Positions 41,466 to 50,947 are shown, counted from the first letter of the stretch. The stretch is 55,598 nt of DNA from JBBQXY01 sp051004815 (GCA_051004815.1 JBPCJY010000186.1:1-55598); one strand, 5' to 3'. Numbers and translations: made by a program. Notes: generated by a model not told the origin, from the letters alone.

Positions 41466-41515
41466 AGAGCATGCAAAATGGAGGCCGATTAGCTAGCCCC
41501 ATTTTTGCATGCTCT
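41466..41515 (-). terminator. Intrinsic terminator after the GH1 gene
   Basis: AGAGCATGCAAAATGG (41466-41481) is complementary to CCATTTTTGCATGCTCT (41499-41515) with one extra T. It ends the beta-glucosidase transcript, 28 bp after the stop codon. Confidence 0.75.
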
Positions 41516-41543
41516 CGCTTTCGGCAGGAGCTATGGATGACTT

Positions 41544-42989
41544 TTATGGACGTGCGGCGCGGTGGGAGGCGACAAGGGAGGCGTACCAGCGGCCACTGTC
41601 TTTGATGATGCGACGTTGGGTGGGATAATCCACATACACCAGGCCGAAACGTTTGCGGTAGCCCTCGGACCACTCAAAATTGTCCAGGAAGGACCAGACA
41701 ACGTAGCCTTTGATGGGTACACCCTGGCGTATGACCTCGGCAACTGTTTGAATGTGTCTCCGCAGGTAGTCTATGCGCTGCTGGTCGTGAATGGTGCCAT
41801 TGCCGTCCCACTGATCGTCGAAGGCGGCACCACTTTCGGTGACAATCAGAGCTTTCGGGGCGTACTCGCGGTGAATACGCGTCAGGATGTTGGCGAGGCC
41901 GTCGGGGAAGATCTCCCAGCCCATTTCAGTATAGGAGGCACCAGGGATGCGCTCAACGGCTTCATACCCATCGGCGGGTAACGTGTGTGCTGTGATGGTC
42001 GTTGTGGTCGCGGTATCTGTATGGCTGCGCACGAGCATACGCGAGTAGTAGTTGACGCCGAGAAAGTCGATGGGGGTGGAAATTATGGAAAAATCTCCGT
42101 CACGGATTGGTGGAGGATTGACACCAAGATTGGCAAAAATATCGTCAGGGTAGTGTCCACGGAAGAGCGGATCGAGGAACCAGCGATTGCGAAAGGCATC
42201 GGCCTGTTGAACCGCGAGCAGTGTCTCGGGACGATCATCGGCTGCGTAGACAGGATAGAAGTCGAGGGCAATGCCTACCTGCGCCTGGGGAGAGATGTGT
42301 TCGCGCAGACGCGGCACAGAGAGACCGTGCGCGAGCAGAATATGATGGCCGGCATCCACGGCCAACTGTTTATCGTTAAGTCCGGGAGCATGGATGCCCA
42401 GAGCATAACCGAGGTAGGCACTACACCAGGGTTCGTTGTGCGTGAGCCACCAGTCAATGCGGTCTCCCAAGCGGTGTGCCACTGCGGAGGCATAGTCGGC
42501 AAAAGCATAGGCTGTATCGCGATTGAGCCAGCCGCCGCGCTCCTGCAAAGCCACGGGCAGGTCCCAGTGATAGAGCGTGGCAAGGGGACGAATGCCGCGA
42601 GCGAGCAAGGCATCCACCAGGCGGTCGTAAAAATCCAGGCCGCGTTCATTGACGGCACCAGTACCCTGTGGCAGGATACGGGGCCAGGAGAGCGAAAAAC
42701 GATAGGTGCTTAAGTTGAGTTCGGCCATGAGCGCAACATCTTCTTCCATATGGTGATAGTGATCCGCCGCAATCTCGCCCGTTTGGCCCTGATAGGTAGT
42801 GCCGGGTATGGCAGCGAAACGGTCCCACATAGAGGGGACGCGCCCGTCTTCATGCACCGCTCCCTCTATCTGATAGGCTGAGGTAGCAGCACCCCAGAGG
42901 AAATCAGGTGGGAAGGCAGTAGTCGTTGGAGCTAACTGCGTATCTATACGGGTGCTTGCTAAGAATGCTGGATCATTGGTAATGCTCAT
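41544..42989 (-). CDS. GH1 beta-glucosidase
   Basis: 481 residues, full-length GH1. FPPDFLWGAATSAYQIEG is the N-terminal signature, E186 in THNEPW the acid/base, and E385 in IVTESGAAF the nucleophile (Ser replaces the usual Asn of TENG). W-rich C-terminal DNFEWSEGYRKRFGLVYVDY completes the sugar site. No signal peptide, so it hydrolyses imported beta-glucosides in the cytoplasm. AGAGGAGG precedes the ATG. It lies behind the Opp-type transporter operon and LacI regulator on the same strand and is very probably part of that system. Confidence 0.95.
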   Translation of the reverse strand: MSITNDPAFLASTRIDTQLAPTTTAFPPDFLWGAATSAYQIEGAVHEDGRVPSMWDRFAAIPGTTYQGQTGEIAADHYHHMEEDVALMAELNLSTYRFSLSWPRILPQGTGAVNERGLDFYDRLVDALLARGIRPLATLYHWDLPVALQERGGWLNRDTAYAFADYASAVAHRLGDRIDWWLTHNEPWCSAYLGYALGIHAPGLNDKQLAVDAGHHILLAHGLSVPRLREHISPQAQVGIALDFYPVYAADDRPETLLAVQQADAFRNRWFLDPLFRGHYPDDIFANLGVNPPPIRDGDFSIISTPIDFLGVNYYSRMLVRSHTDTATTTTITAHTLPADGYEAVERIPGASYTEMGWEIFPDGLANILTRIHREYAPKALIVTESGAAFDDQWDGNGTIHDQQRIDYLRRHIQTVAEVIRQGVPIKGYVVWSFLDNFEWSEGYRKRFGLVYVDYPTQRRIIKDSGRWYASLVASHRAARP

Positions 42990-43114
42990 TGAACCTCCTC
43001 TAGAAAGGCACCTTGCGGGAAAGCCCGTCGATAGTGCTACTGTGGGTCACAGGCCGTTGCCAGTCTGTGGCTAGACATACATATAGTACATTTTATGATA
43101 CTACGCGAGAACGA

Positions 43115-43161
43115 GAACGGGCCGATACATCGGCGGTGGCGGCGATAAATCGCACCCTACG
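43115..43161. repeat. 47-bp palindromic repeat, copy D (diverged)
   Basis: Fourth copy, with several differences: starts GAACGGGCCGATACATCGGC and ends CGCACCCTACG. It lies between the GH1 gene and the ABC ATPase gene, 25 bp after the latter's stop. The next 20 bp resemble the right arm of the long palindrome around copy C. Confidence 0.75.
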
Positions 43162-43186
43162 GTTCATGTGGAAGGATGCGGTGTCC

Positions 43187-44359
43187 TTAGCCAGAAGCCA
43201 CCACGCTCTTAGTATAGAGGAAACAGTGCGTCCAGTGGCCATTACCGAGATCGGTACGTGCGGGACGGGACTGGCTGCATGCTGGCATGGCAGAGGGACA
43301 GCGTGGGTGAAAACGGCACCCGCCTGGCGGATTGATCAGGCTGGGCGGCTCTCCTCGTATAGGGGAGGTTGTCGCGCCATTTCCGTTCTCGACTGTAGCT
43401 TCTCGGCCCTTGTGCCTATGCCCCATTGTAGCGGGGTCGGGTGCGGATGAAAGTAGTAATTGCGTATAGGGATGCCGCGGTTGCTGAATCACCTCTTCAG
43501 TTGGCCCTCCCTCGACCATCTGACCGGCGTACATGACCAGCGTCTCCTCCGCGAAATAGCGGGCACTGGCTATATCATGTGTAATGAAGAGAAATGCCAG
43601 TTCGTCCTCTTCCTTGAGGCGCAGCAAGAGATTCAGCATATCCAGGCGAATGGATACATCCAGCATTGAGACCGGCTCGTCCGCCAGGATGACCGAGGGG
43701 CGAACCGCGAGTACTCGTGCAATGGCGATACGTTGCCGCTGGCCCCCGCTGAGTTGATGGGGAAATTTATCGATAAATTGCTCGGCAGGGGTCAAGCTCA
43801 CTCGCTCAAGCAGAGCAATAATCTGTTGGCGTTCTTCACTTGCGTTGCGGATGTATCCGTATATGCGTAACGCACGCCCCAGGTGATAACGCACATTATG
43901 TACAGGGTTCAGAGACGAAAACGGGTCCTGAAAAATGTATTGCACCTGGCGTCGGTAGGCCCGCATTCCGCCTGTCCCTTTCGCTACTGGCACTCCCTTG
44001 AGGCGAATATCGCCACTCGTTAATCCATAGAGACGCATCAGCAGACGAGCAACCGTTGTCTTGCCGCTGCCGCTTTCGCCCACCAGTGCGGTCGCCTTCC
44101 CCGGATAGAGGGCCAGCGATGTGTCTTCCACAGCATGGACAGTGGGACGGGCAACTCTTGTTGGCCCGAACAACTTTATGGAGCGCAGTGGGAAATCTTT
44201 CTTCAAATGCACAGCCTCCAGGATTGGCTCACTTGAAGGCTTCACCAGTTCGTCGAGCGCAAATGGTGGCGACTCGTGGGCGGTCGTTCCGGGCGCCTCA
44301 TCGTCGAGTGTTGCATTAGCGATCACAACACGTCTTGCCTCGGTCTGGTAGTCACTCAT
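43187..44359 (-). CDS. Opp/Dpp-family ABC transporter ATPase, OppF-like
   Basis: 390 residues. Walker A GESGSGKT, Q-loop near YIFQDPFSSL, signature LSGGQRQRIAIARVL and Walker B VILADEP are intact; the C-terminal oligopeptide-ABC extension with CRFHPRCPSAMPAC follows. N-terminal ~55 residues are an unconserved extension. It overlaps the upstream ATPase gene by 8 bp. With the other ATPase, two permeases and the binding protein it forms a five-gene importer. Next to GH1 and LacI, the substrate is more likely a beta-linked oligosaccharide than a peptide, as known for Opp-type cellobiose importers of Thermotoga. Confidence 0.93.
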   Translation of the reverse strand: MSDYQTEARRVVIANATLDDEAPGTTAHESPPFALDELVKPSSEPILEAVHLKKDFPLRSIKLFGPTRVARPTVHAVEDTSLALYPGKATALVGESGSGKTTVARLLMRLYGLTSGDIRLKGVPVAKGTGGMRAYRRQVQYIFQDPFSSLNPVHNVRYHLGRALRIYGYIRNASEERQQIIALLERVSLTPAEQFIDKFPHQLSGGQRQRIAIARVLAVRPSVILADEPVSMLDVSIRLDMLNLLLRLKEEDELAFLFITHDIASARYFAEETLVMYAGQMVEGGPTEEVIQQPRHPYTQLLLSSAPDPATMGHRHKGREATVENGNGATTSPIRGEPPSLINPPGGCRFHPRCPSAMPACSQSRPARTDLGNGHWTHCFLYTKSVVASG

Positions 44360-45629
44360 TGTTCTCCTCCGCGCCTTCCTTTGCTCTAGAGAGCTGGCCT
44401 GGAACTTTCTCCGTATCTACATCTACGCTCAAACGTTCCGCGTTATACAAATGGCATGCCACCTGGCCTTGCTGTGAGCGCGGCAACAGAACGCCGTCTA
44501 TCGGTTTGCTGTCCGGTGCCAGATTTTGCGTGCCAATATGTACCTTTTCTACCTGCGGCACTGCCAGAACTGGTACGCGCTCGCAGCATTCGTCGAACGC
44601 AAATGAGCAGCGCGGACGAAACGCACAACCGGGTGGTACGTTCCGCAGATCGGGCGGTGAGCCGGGTATGCCGCTCATTCTTCGCTTTGGCCCATGCAGC
44701 GATGGGAACGAGTTCAAAAGACCGTGGGTGTAAGGATGGCGTGGATGGTGATAGAGTTCCTGCCACGAGGAAGTCTCGACAATGCGACCAGCATACATGA
44801 TTGCTACCTGGTCGGCAATTTCTAGCAAGAGTGAAAGGTCATGTGTAATGAAGATGATCGCAAAGTCCAGGTGCTCACGCAGAGCTATTAACTCCATCAG
44901 GATATCGCGCTGCACCACCACGTCGAGGGCCGTGGTAGGCTCGTCCATGATGATGATCCCCGGATTGAGTGCCAAAGCAATGGCGATGATCGCACGCTGT
45001 CGCATGCCGCCGCTCAGTTCGTGCGGATAGCTCCGCAGGCGATCAGGTGAAATGCCCACCAGATGGAGCAATTCGAGGGCGCGTTGATGGCGTGCCTCAG
45101 CACTCATTGAAGGCCTATGAACCGCCAATACGTCTATGATCTGTGTCTCGAGGCGCAACACAGGATTGAGTGCATTCATGGCACTCTGGAAAACGATGGC
45201 CAGTTCCTGCCAGCGAAAAGCCTGTAACTCAGCAGACGATAATGCAAGTACATTGAGCGAGGAGTATACACCGTCCCCGCCCGCCGTCTTGCGCTTCACC
45301 CAAGGCAGGTGCATACCCTTCTGCGCCTCTATCTCTGCCACAAATGAGCGGTCGCTCTTGGGATAATACCAAATCTCGCCCCCGCTTACTTTGGCGGGAG
45401 TATGTAGCAGTCGCGTGATGGCGTAGGCCAGCGTCGATTTCCCGCTGCCACTCTCGCCCGCCAGTCCCAGTATTTGCCCACGGTGCAGTGTAAAGCTCAC
45501 ATCGTTGACGGCATGAACTGGTGTGCTGCCCGTCTCATAGTTCACATGGAGATGTTTAACCTCCAGTAATACGGTACGCTCTTGCGCGGAGGTATCCGCA
45601 AAACGCTCGGCAACATTGGGTGTCATCAT
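44352..45629 (-). CDS. Opp/Dpp-family ABC transporter ATPase, OppD-like
   Basis: 425 residues from the ATG at 45629, which overlaps the upstream permease stop by one base (TGATG) and has AAGGCGG as ribosome site; the frame opens further upstream but inside the permease gene. Walker A GESGSGKS, signature LSGGMRQRAII, Walker B IIIMDEPTTALD, and the family-specific C-terminal cluster CAFRPRCSFAFDEC are present. An insertion near residue 85-115 (YYPKSDRSFVAEIEAQKG) lengthens it relative to typical OppD. Confidence 0.93.
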   Translation of the reverse strand: MMTPNVAERFADTSAQERTVLLEVKHLHVNYETGSTPVHAVNDVSFTLHRGQILGLAGESGSGKSTLAYAITRLLHTPAKVSGGEIWYYPKSDRSFVAEIEAQKGMHLPWVKRKTAGGDGVYSSLNVLALSSAELQAFRWQELAIVFQSAMNALNPVLRLETQIIDVLAVHRPSMSAEARHQRALELLHLVGISPDRLRSYPHELSGGMRQRAIIAIALALNPGIIIMDEPTTALDVVVQRDILMELIALREHLDFAIIFITHDLSLLLEIADQVAIMYAGRIVETSSWQELYHHPRHPYTHGLLNSFPSLHGPKRRMSGIPGSPPDLRNVPPGCAFRPRCSFAFDECCERVPVLAVPQVEKVHIGTQNLAPDSKPIDGVLLPRSQQGQVACHLYNAERLSVDVDTEKVPGQLSRAKEGAEENNE

Positions 45630-46597
45630 CACACTACCGCCTTTTTCTTTGCTCGCAACAACCACCTGCGCTGCGGACGTTCGGCCCGCAGACGTGGATT
45701 CGCCAGTTCGTCAATGCCAAAATTGATAAATGTTAAGCCTGCACAGAGCACGGCTACGCATAAGCCTGCTGGCACGAATTGCCACCATTTTCCCACGATG
45801 AGTGCCGCGTTAATCTGCGCCCAATACAATATGACGCCCCAGCTGGCCTGAGACGTGTTACCAAGGCCAAGGAACTCCAGCGCAACCTCGGCACCCACCG
45901 CGTAAACAAAGGTACCAACAAAGGTAGAAGCAACCAGTGCTGATTCATTGGGCAGTATTTCAGCAAAGATAATGCGTAAGGGGTTTTCACCAGAGGCGCG
46001 TGCGGCTGTTACGAACTCGCGTTCTTTCAATGAGAGCGTCTGCGCCCGTAAGACGCGTGCTCCATAGCTCCAGGATGTAAAGAGCAAGACCAGCGCAATC
46101 ACAAACTCATTTTTATTCGCGGCGTTGGCACTGGCTAAAGAAGCAAGCACAATAGTCAAGGGCAGGCCCGGCAAGACCAGGAAAACGTTAATCAGTAGAG
46201 AGAGTAACTCATCAATAAGCCCACCAAAGTAGGCAGAGGTCAAGCCGAAGAAAACCTGCAAAATGGTAGAGCCGATGGAGGCGACAAAGCCAACCAATAA
46301 AGTGATGCGTGCTCCATACACGATCTGGGCAAACATATCCTGGCCCAGGCCTGTTGTGCCTAAGATGTGTGCGGACGACGGCGGGAGTGAGCCAGTAACG
46401 ACACTGGCATTGGGGTCATAGGATGTCAGCAGCGGTGCGGCCAGTGCCATGAGCACAAAAAAGGCAACAACTCCTACACCGACGGCGATTTTAGGGTTGG
46501 ATGTCAGGATACGGAGGACGCCAATCCCACGTCCTTTTGCTCCGTCCAGAATACTGGAGGTGTCGATAGAGCGACCTGCGGCATTTGTTACTTGCAT
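45629..46597 (-). CDS. Opp/Dpp-family ABC permease, OppC-like
   Basis: 322 residues, six helices, with the EAA-type loop in the usual place (AASGENPLRIIFAEILPN). ARVLRAQTLSLKEREFVTAA is typical of DppC/OppC. N-terminal ~30 residues are cytoplasmic. It starts 3 bp after the partner permease and its stop is coupled to the next ATPase. Confidence 0.93.
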   Translation of the reverse strand: MQVTNAAGRSIDTSSILDGAKGRGIGVLRILTSNPKIAVGVGVVAFFVLMALAAPLLTSYDPNASVVTGSLPPSSAHILGTTGLGQDMFAQIVYGARITLLVGFVASIGSTILQVFFGLTSAYFGGLIDELLSLLINVFLVLPGLPLTIVLASLASANAANKNEFVIALVLLFTSWSYGARVLRAQTLSLKEREFVTAARASGENPLRIIFAEILPNESALVASTFVGTFVYAVGAEVALEFLGLGNTSQASWGVILYWAQINAALIVGKWWQFVPAGLCVAVLCAGLTFINFGIDELANPRLRAERPQRRWLLRAKKKAVV

Positions 46598-46600
46598 CGC

Positions 46601-47593
46601 TTAGTTCCTCCCCTGTCGCACACGAGGATCAAGGAACGCGTAGACCAGATCAGAGAGGAAATTCGCGATGAGCACAGTGAGAGCGATGACCAGGAAACAT
46701 CCTTCAACCAGGGCATAATCGTTGCTTTGCACGCCTTTATATAAGGCGAAGCCAATACCGGGATAATTGAAGACTATTTCTGTGAGCAGAGAGCCACTGA
46801 CCACCAGACCCAACGAGATAGAGAAGCTGGTCACGCTGGGCAAAATCGCGTTGCGGGCCGCATAATGGAACATGACACGTCTTTCGGTCAGACCTTTGGC
46901 TTGCGCCATCAGGACGTAATCTTCTGAAAGCGTCGTGACCATCGTATTGCGCATGGTCAGTACCCAGCCCGCCAGCGAACCAATGACAAGCGTAATGACC
47001 GGAAGCAGGGCATGTTGAACAACGCTACTGATGAAATCCATGTTCCAGCCAGGAGTTACATTGAAAACATCATAGCCACTATCGGATGGGAACCAGTTCA
47101 GACTAACGCCAAACAGGTAAACCAGCCCCAGAGCCATCCAGAAATAGGGAACGGCGGAAAGAAACGTGAGCAGTGGCGGCACAATAGTATCGTACCAGGA
47201 GCCGCGCCGCCATGCGGTCAACATACCGACCAGCGTGCCAATGAGAAAGCTCAGAAAGAGAGAGGCACCGACCAGACCAATAGTCCAGGGTAAGCTTTGG
47301 CGAAGGATATCTATGACTTGCGAGGGAAATTGTGAGGTTGCGATGCCCAGATTACCATGCGCTAAGCCATTCAGATAATCGAAGTATTGCTTCCAGATAG
47401 GGACCTGTGGGTTCACACCAAATTCCGCTTTGATCGCTTCGATTTGGGCGCGAGTCACCTGCTGGGTCTGGAGCTTTGCGATGTATGCTTCGGCTGGATC
47501 ACCCGGCATCAAGCGCGGGATGATGAAATTGAACGTTACCGCAGCCCATAATGCAACCAGGTAGAAGCCTACACGCCTCAAGAGATAGCGCAT
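46601..47593 (-). CDS. Opp/Dpp-family ABC permease, OppB-like
   Basis: 330 residues from the ATG at 47593, with AAAGGAGATGATAG directly upstream; the frame start at 47647 is rejected. MRYLLRRVGFYLVALWAA and IIPRLMPGDPAE are the classic OppB/DppB N-terminus, and the EAA loop reads MAQAKGLTERRVMFHYAARN. A hairpin (47702-47737) and ~170 bp separate it from the binding protein gene. Confidence 0.93.
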   Translation of the reverse strand: MRYLLRRVGFYLVALWAAVTFNFIIPRLMPGDPAEAYIAKLQTQQVTRAQIEAIKAEFGVNPQVPIWKQYFDYLNGLAHGNLGIATSQFPSQVIDILRQSLPWTIGLVGASLFLSFLIGTLVGMLTAWRRGSWYDTIVPPLLTFLSAVPYFWMALGLVYLFGVSLNWFPSDSGYDVFNVTPGWNMDFISSVVQHALLPVITLVIGSLAGWVLTMRNTMVTTLSEDYVLMAQAKGLTERRVMFHYAARNAILPSVTSFSISLGLVVSGSLLTEIVFNYPGIGFALYKGVQSNDYALVEGCFLVIALTVLIANFLSDLVYAFLDPRVRQGRN

Positions 47594-47701
47594 TATTCTA
47601 TCATCTCCTTTGAAGTAAGGTACAAAGAGGCATTCCGCTCGGTGCATGATTGGGTAGTGCCGACCCTTGAGGATGCCTGTATAGCAATGATGGATTTCAG
47701 T

Positions 47702-47737
47702 CCTTCCCTCTCTCTCAGGAAGCAGAGAGAGGGAAGG
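47702..47737 (-). terminator. Hairpin between binding-protein and permease genes
   Basis: CCTTCCCTCTCTCT (47702-47715) pairs perfectly with AGAGAGAGGGAAGG (47724-47737), 8-nt loop. No T-run follows on the minus strand, so it is better explained as an mRNA-stabilising or processing hairpin giving more binding protein than permease. Confidence 0.6.
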
Positions 47738-47762
47738 GACATACGTGAAGAGCGTGCTACGC

Positions 47763-49493
47763 TTAGGAGGCTGGCGTCAGATGAAGGATGACGTTCTCAG
47801 CATCGGGCATATTGTAAGGAGCACCTGAATCGTATGGATTGCTGGCGGTAGGCCAACCCGTCCAGTTTTTCGTGGTGTATTCATCCCAGTAGACGTTGAC
47901 TGTCAATGGAAGAACGGGCAGTTGATTTACCATGATATCCTCTATACCCGCCATAGCCTGCTTTTGGGCATTGGGATCACTTGACTCCTCATACTGGGCG
48001 AACAGCTTATCAGTCTGAGCGGAAAACCCATTACTGCTTGACGCATCCCAGCGCTCGAAGTTGGTGCCGACGACCGCCTGTCCCTTCGCGGCTGAATTAG
48101 TACTGCTCAGCATCGCCTGGTAAGCGTAGTACGGCGTGGGGCCGCTATTCGTCCAACTAATCGCAGCATCATAATTACCGGTCGAGATGGCGGTGTAGTA
48201 CGGTGTGTAGCCGCTCTCCGAGTTGATCGTCGCTTTGATGCCAGCACTATTGAGATCATTGACGATAAACTGCACGTCCTGGTCCCAGTCGCTCCAGCCA
48301 TTGACAACGTCAACTGTCATGGTGAATTCTTTGCCACTGGCATCGCGATAGAAGCCATCGCTGCCCTTGGTGAAACCAGCCTGTTGCAGGTAGCTACCGG
48401 CCTGACTGGTGCTGTACTGGAAAGGCATGCTGGCGTACTGCGAAGTGATCCAGCTCGTAAGGGTGGGGACGATAACACCGGTTGGATTAGCAACCGAGGC
48501 ATATTTAGCCACGCCTTGCGGCAATTGGCTGCGGTTAATCGCCGCGTTGATCGCTTTACGAACGAGGAGGTTGTTGAAGGGGGGCTTTTGCAGGTTCATG
48601 TAGAACATGACCGTGTTACTGGCAGCAAACCACGTTTGATTATGCTGTGGATCCTTCCCAGTATAGAGAGGATCGTAGTCGGGATTCCAACCGGTACCCA
48701 TCCAGTCGAGTTTGCCCTGGAGCATATCGGTAATGGCTGTCGTATTGTCTTTGATAGAGGGAACCTGGATTGTTTGAACCTGTGGCTTTGTACCCCAGTA
48801 CCCTGAGTTTCTCTGGTAGGTAATCAGGTTAAGGTCAAAGTGGCTGAGCTTATAGGGACCAGTACCAATAGGATTGTTGTCGTTGGCGAACTTAGCTGGG
48901 TCAGTGCTGATATTGGCCCAGATATGCTGAGGCACAATGTAAACCTGGCTACCAAGGTGAAAGAGCGCGGTGCTATCTGGGTGTTGTAGCGTGAATACCA
49001 CGGTACTGCTACCAGGTGCAACAACACTCTTGATGAGAGGCAATACCCCGTTCTGATCAAGTGCAGGATGGGCCTTCATCAGGTCAAAGGTGAACTTGAC
49101 ATCCGCACTGGTAAGAGCCTGACCGTCGCTAAATTTCACCCCAGGGCGAATGGTGAATGTCAACTGCGTCAGATCGCTGGAGTAGGAGTAGCTGGAGGCT
49201 AACCAGGGCGTTGTCTGACCGTTATAGAGGTTGGTGAAGTAGAGCGTTTCGTAGAGCAGACCTTGTGCGCCAAAGTCGCCACCCTGGTTTGTGTTAAAGA
49301 ATGGGTTAAAGAGATCGGGATTGGTTTGTCCGGGAGCAGAGAGAACACGAAGTGTTGTTGCCCGAGTATTGGCTGTTTGGGTGTTTGTACCGCCGCCACA
49401 GGCGGTCAGCATCATGCCCAGCGCAACGAGCAGAGGAAAGATCACCACTGCAAAGCGATACCGGCGCGGTGAAGATACGAGATAGGGAGTCAT
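47763..49493 (-). CDS. Opp-family solute-binding lipoprotein
   Basis: 576 residues from the ATG at 49493 (AGGAGG 6 bp upstream; the TTG two codons earlier overlaps that site). A basic start, a hydrophobic stretch and the lipobox LTAC give a lipoprotein signal; mature Cys near residue 33. The rest is the SBP_bac_5 fold: LTFTIRPGVKFSDGQALTSADVKFTF and NPIGTGPYKL are diagnostic. It delivers substrate to the permeases. Cellobiose-binding proteins of this family are known in Thermotoga; the GH1 neighbour favours a beta-glucoside here. Confidence 0.92.
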   Translation of the reverse strand: MTPYLVSSPRRYRFAVVIFPLLVALGMMLTACGGGTNTQTANTRATTLRVLSAPGQTNPDLFNPFFNTNQGGDFGAQGLLYETLYFTNLYNGQTTPWLASSYSYSSDLTQLTFTIRPGVKFSDGQALTSADVKFTFDLMKAHPALDQNGVLPLIKSVVAPGSSTVVFTLQHPDSTALFHLGSQVYIVPQHIWANISTDPAKFANDNNPIGTGPYKLSHFDLNLITYQRNSGYWGTKPQVQTIQVPSIKDNTTAITDMLQGKLDWMGTGWNPDYDPLYTGKDPQHNQTWFAASNTVMFYMNLQKPPFNNLLVRKAINAAINRSQLPQGVAKYASVANPTGVIVPTLTSWITSQYASMPFQYSTSQAGSYLQQAGFTKGSDGFYRDASGKEFTMTVDVVNGWSDWDQDVQFIVNDLNSAGIKATINSESGYTPYYTAISTGNYDAAISWTNSGPTPYYAYQAMLSSTNSAAKGQAVVGTNFERWDASSSNGFSAQTDKLFAQYEESSDPNAQKQAMAGIEDIMVNQLPVLPLTVNVYWDEYTTKNWTGWPTASNPYDSGAPYNMPDAENVILHLTPAS

Positions 49494-49525
49494 GTACAAC
49501 CTCCTAACACTGGAAAAAGCGATTC

Positions 49526-49539
49526 GTTTAACGTTTCAC
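49526..49539 (-). promoter_or_regulatory. LacI-type operator candidate upstream of the binding-protein gene
   Basis: GTTTAACGTTTCAC is an imperfect palindrome around AACGTT, 33-46 bp before the binding-protein ATG, resembling the AACCG-type operators in front of lacI at 50912-50947. Confidence 0.4.
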
Positions 49540-49768
49540 ACAAAGAGAAGCCTCTTGACTTCTACTGCGATTCCGGAAAAGGACAACATGACAACATGAC
49601 AACGGTATGATACAAACAAGCAGGAATACATTCCGTTGTAGCGATAGAGACAGAGCAAGGGTTTGTTACATTACGCGGCGTTCTCGGAAGTCAATTTCCG
49701 TAAACAGCCGATTGCCCCAAAGGAGCGGAAAGGATAGCACAAAAGACTGAACGCACCTCCTTTTCTGA

Positions 49769-50857
49769 TTAGATGGTGACGCGGCGGGAGGCACCGCAGG
49801 ATGAACGCACGATAAGGCTGGTCGGCAATTTGATGCGAATGGGTTCATCGAAAAGTGAAGCAGGTATCCGACCATTACGATGCAAGCCGTTTACCGGACG
49901 CGGTGTATCAACGAGGGCCAGAAGAATTTCGGCAGCACGACGGCCCATCTCATTGAACGGCTGCTGGACGGTGGTCAATGCTGGTTCCATGTGGGCAGAT
50001 GAAGGGTTATCGTCGAAGCCAACCACTGCTATGTCTTCCGGCACACGTAAGCCACGCTGTAGCACTGCTGAAATGGCACCATAGGCCATATAATCGCTCG
50101 CCGCGAAGATGGCTGTGGGACGATGCTCGGCGGGAAGGTCAAAGAAGGCATTGACACAAGTGCTGCCGGTTTGGGGCATGAAATCGCCTTCCAGCACCAG
50201 GGCGGGGTCAAGAGAAATACCTGCCTCGTTCAGTGCATCGCAGTAACCCTGGTAACGGTCGTGCGACACCTGATACTTGAGCGGACCCTGGATATGAGCG
50301 ATACGACGATGCCCCAGGCAGAGCAGGTGACGAGTGGCTTCATAGGCACCGACACGGTTATCAATGCTGATCCATGGTGTTCCCTCAGGAGGTATTTCCT
50401 GGTCATCGATCAGCACAACGGGAAAGTCGCGTGAGTGCAGTTCTGCCAGATGCTTCACCGAGGCCCCTGGAAAGACGGCAATGAGGCCCGCCACAAGGTG
50501 GGTTCCAACGATGCGGTCAATAACATCACTGCGATCTTTCTCATGATTCACATCATTGACACTATAGAGGATAAGTTCATACGAGGTACTGCCTACGACT
50601 TCGCCGACGCCGCGCATCAACTCCGGAACGAGTGGCCAGGTGAGATCAGGTACCAGGGCACCGAGGAGGCGACTGCGCCCGCCCGCCAGACCGGAAGCGG
50701 TGATGCTGGGTACAAAGCCCTGCTCTTCCATAATGCGCAGGATACGCTCTCGCGTTGCCGGGTCTACATCTGGTTTCTGATTCAGTACACGCGAGACTGT
50801 TGCTTTAGAAACACCCGCCAGGCGTGCGATGTCCAGGATCGTCAGCTTCTCAATCAT
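49769..50857 (-). CDS. LacI-family transcriptional regulator
   Basis: 362 residues from the ATG at 50857 (GAGAAGG upstream). The N-terminal helix-turn-helix with hinge (TILDIARLAGVSKATVSRVL) is canonical, followed by a periplasmic-binding-like ligand domain (LLGALVPDLTWPLVPELMRG ... AIFAASDYMAYGAISAVLQR ... VVGFDDNPSSAHMEPALTTV). It lies directly upstream of the transporter operon and most likely represses it until a glucoside or its product binds. Three tandem operator-like sites precede its own gene, suggesting autoregulation. Confidence 0.94.
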   Translation of the reverse strand: MIEKLTILDIARLAGVSKATVSRVLNQKPDVDPATRERILRIMEEQGFVPSITASGLAGGRSRLLGALVPDLTWPLVPELMRGVGEVVGSTSYELILYSVNDVNHEKDRSDVIDRIVGTHLVAGLIAVFPGASVKHLAELHSRDFPVVLIDDQEIPPEGTPWISIDNRVGAYEATRHLLCLGHRRIAHIQGPLKYQVSHDRYQGYCDALNEAGISLDPALVLEGDFMPQTGSTCVNAFFDLPAEHRPTAIFAASDYMAYGAISAVLQRGLRVPEDIAVVGFDDNPSSAHMEPALTTVQQPFNEMGRRAAEILLALVDTPRPVNGLHRNGRIPASLFDEPIRIKLPTSLIVRSSCGASRRVTI

Positions 50858-50911
50858 CGTCAACCTTCTCTGTGGGTCTTCTTGGAGAAGAAGGTTCCCT
50901 AAAAATATGTT

Positions 50912-50947
50912 GTAACCGTTCACGAAACCGTTCTCGTAACCGGTTAC
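50912..50947 (-). promoter_or_regulatory. Three contiguous 12-bp LacI-type operator units
   Basis: GTAACCGTTCAC (50912-50923), GAAACCGTTCTC (50924-50935) and GTAACCGGTTAC (50936-50947) follow one another without gap; the last extends to a perfect 16-bp palindrome (50934-50949). They lie 55-90 bp upstream of the lacI ATG. Confidence 0.65.

Noticed and set aside
41985..42713. 242-codon plus-strand frame opposite the GH1 gene
   Set aside because: Antisense shadow; GH1 catalytic motifs are all in the minus frame.
49580..49605. Repeated GACAACATGACAACATGACAAC
   Set aside because: Only three short tandem units; no operator symmetry or gene link is visible.
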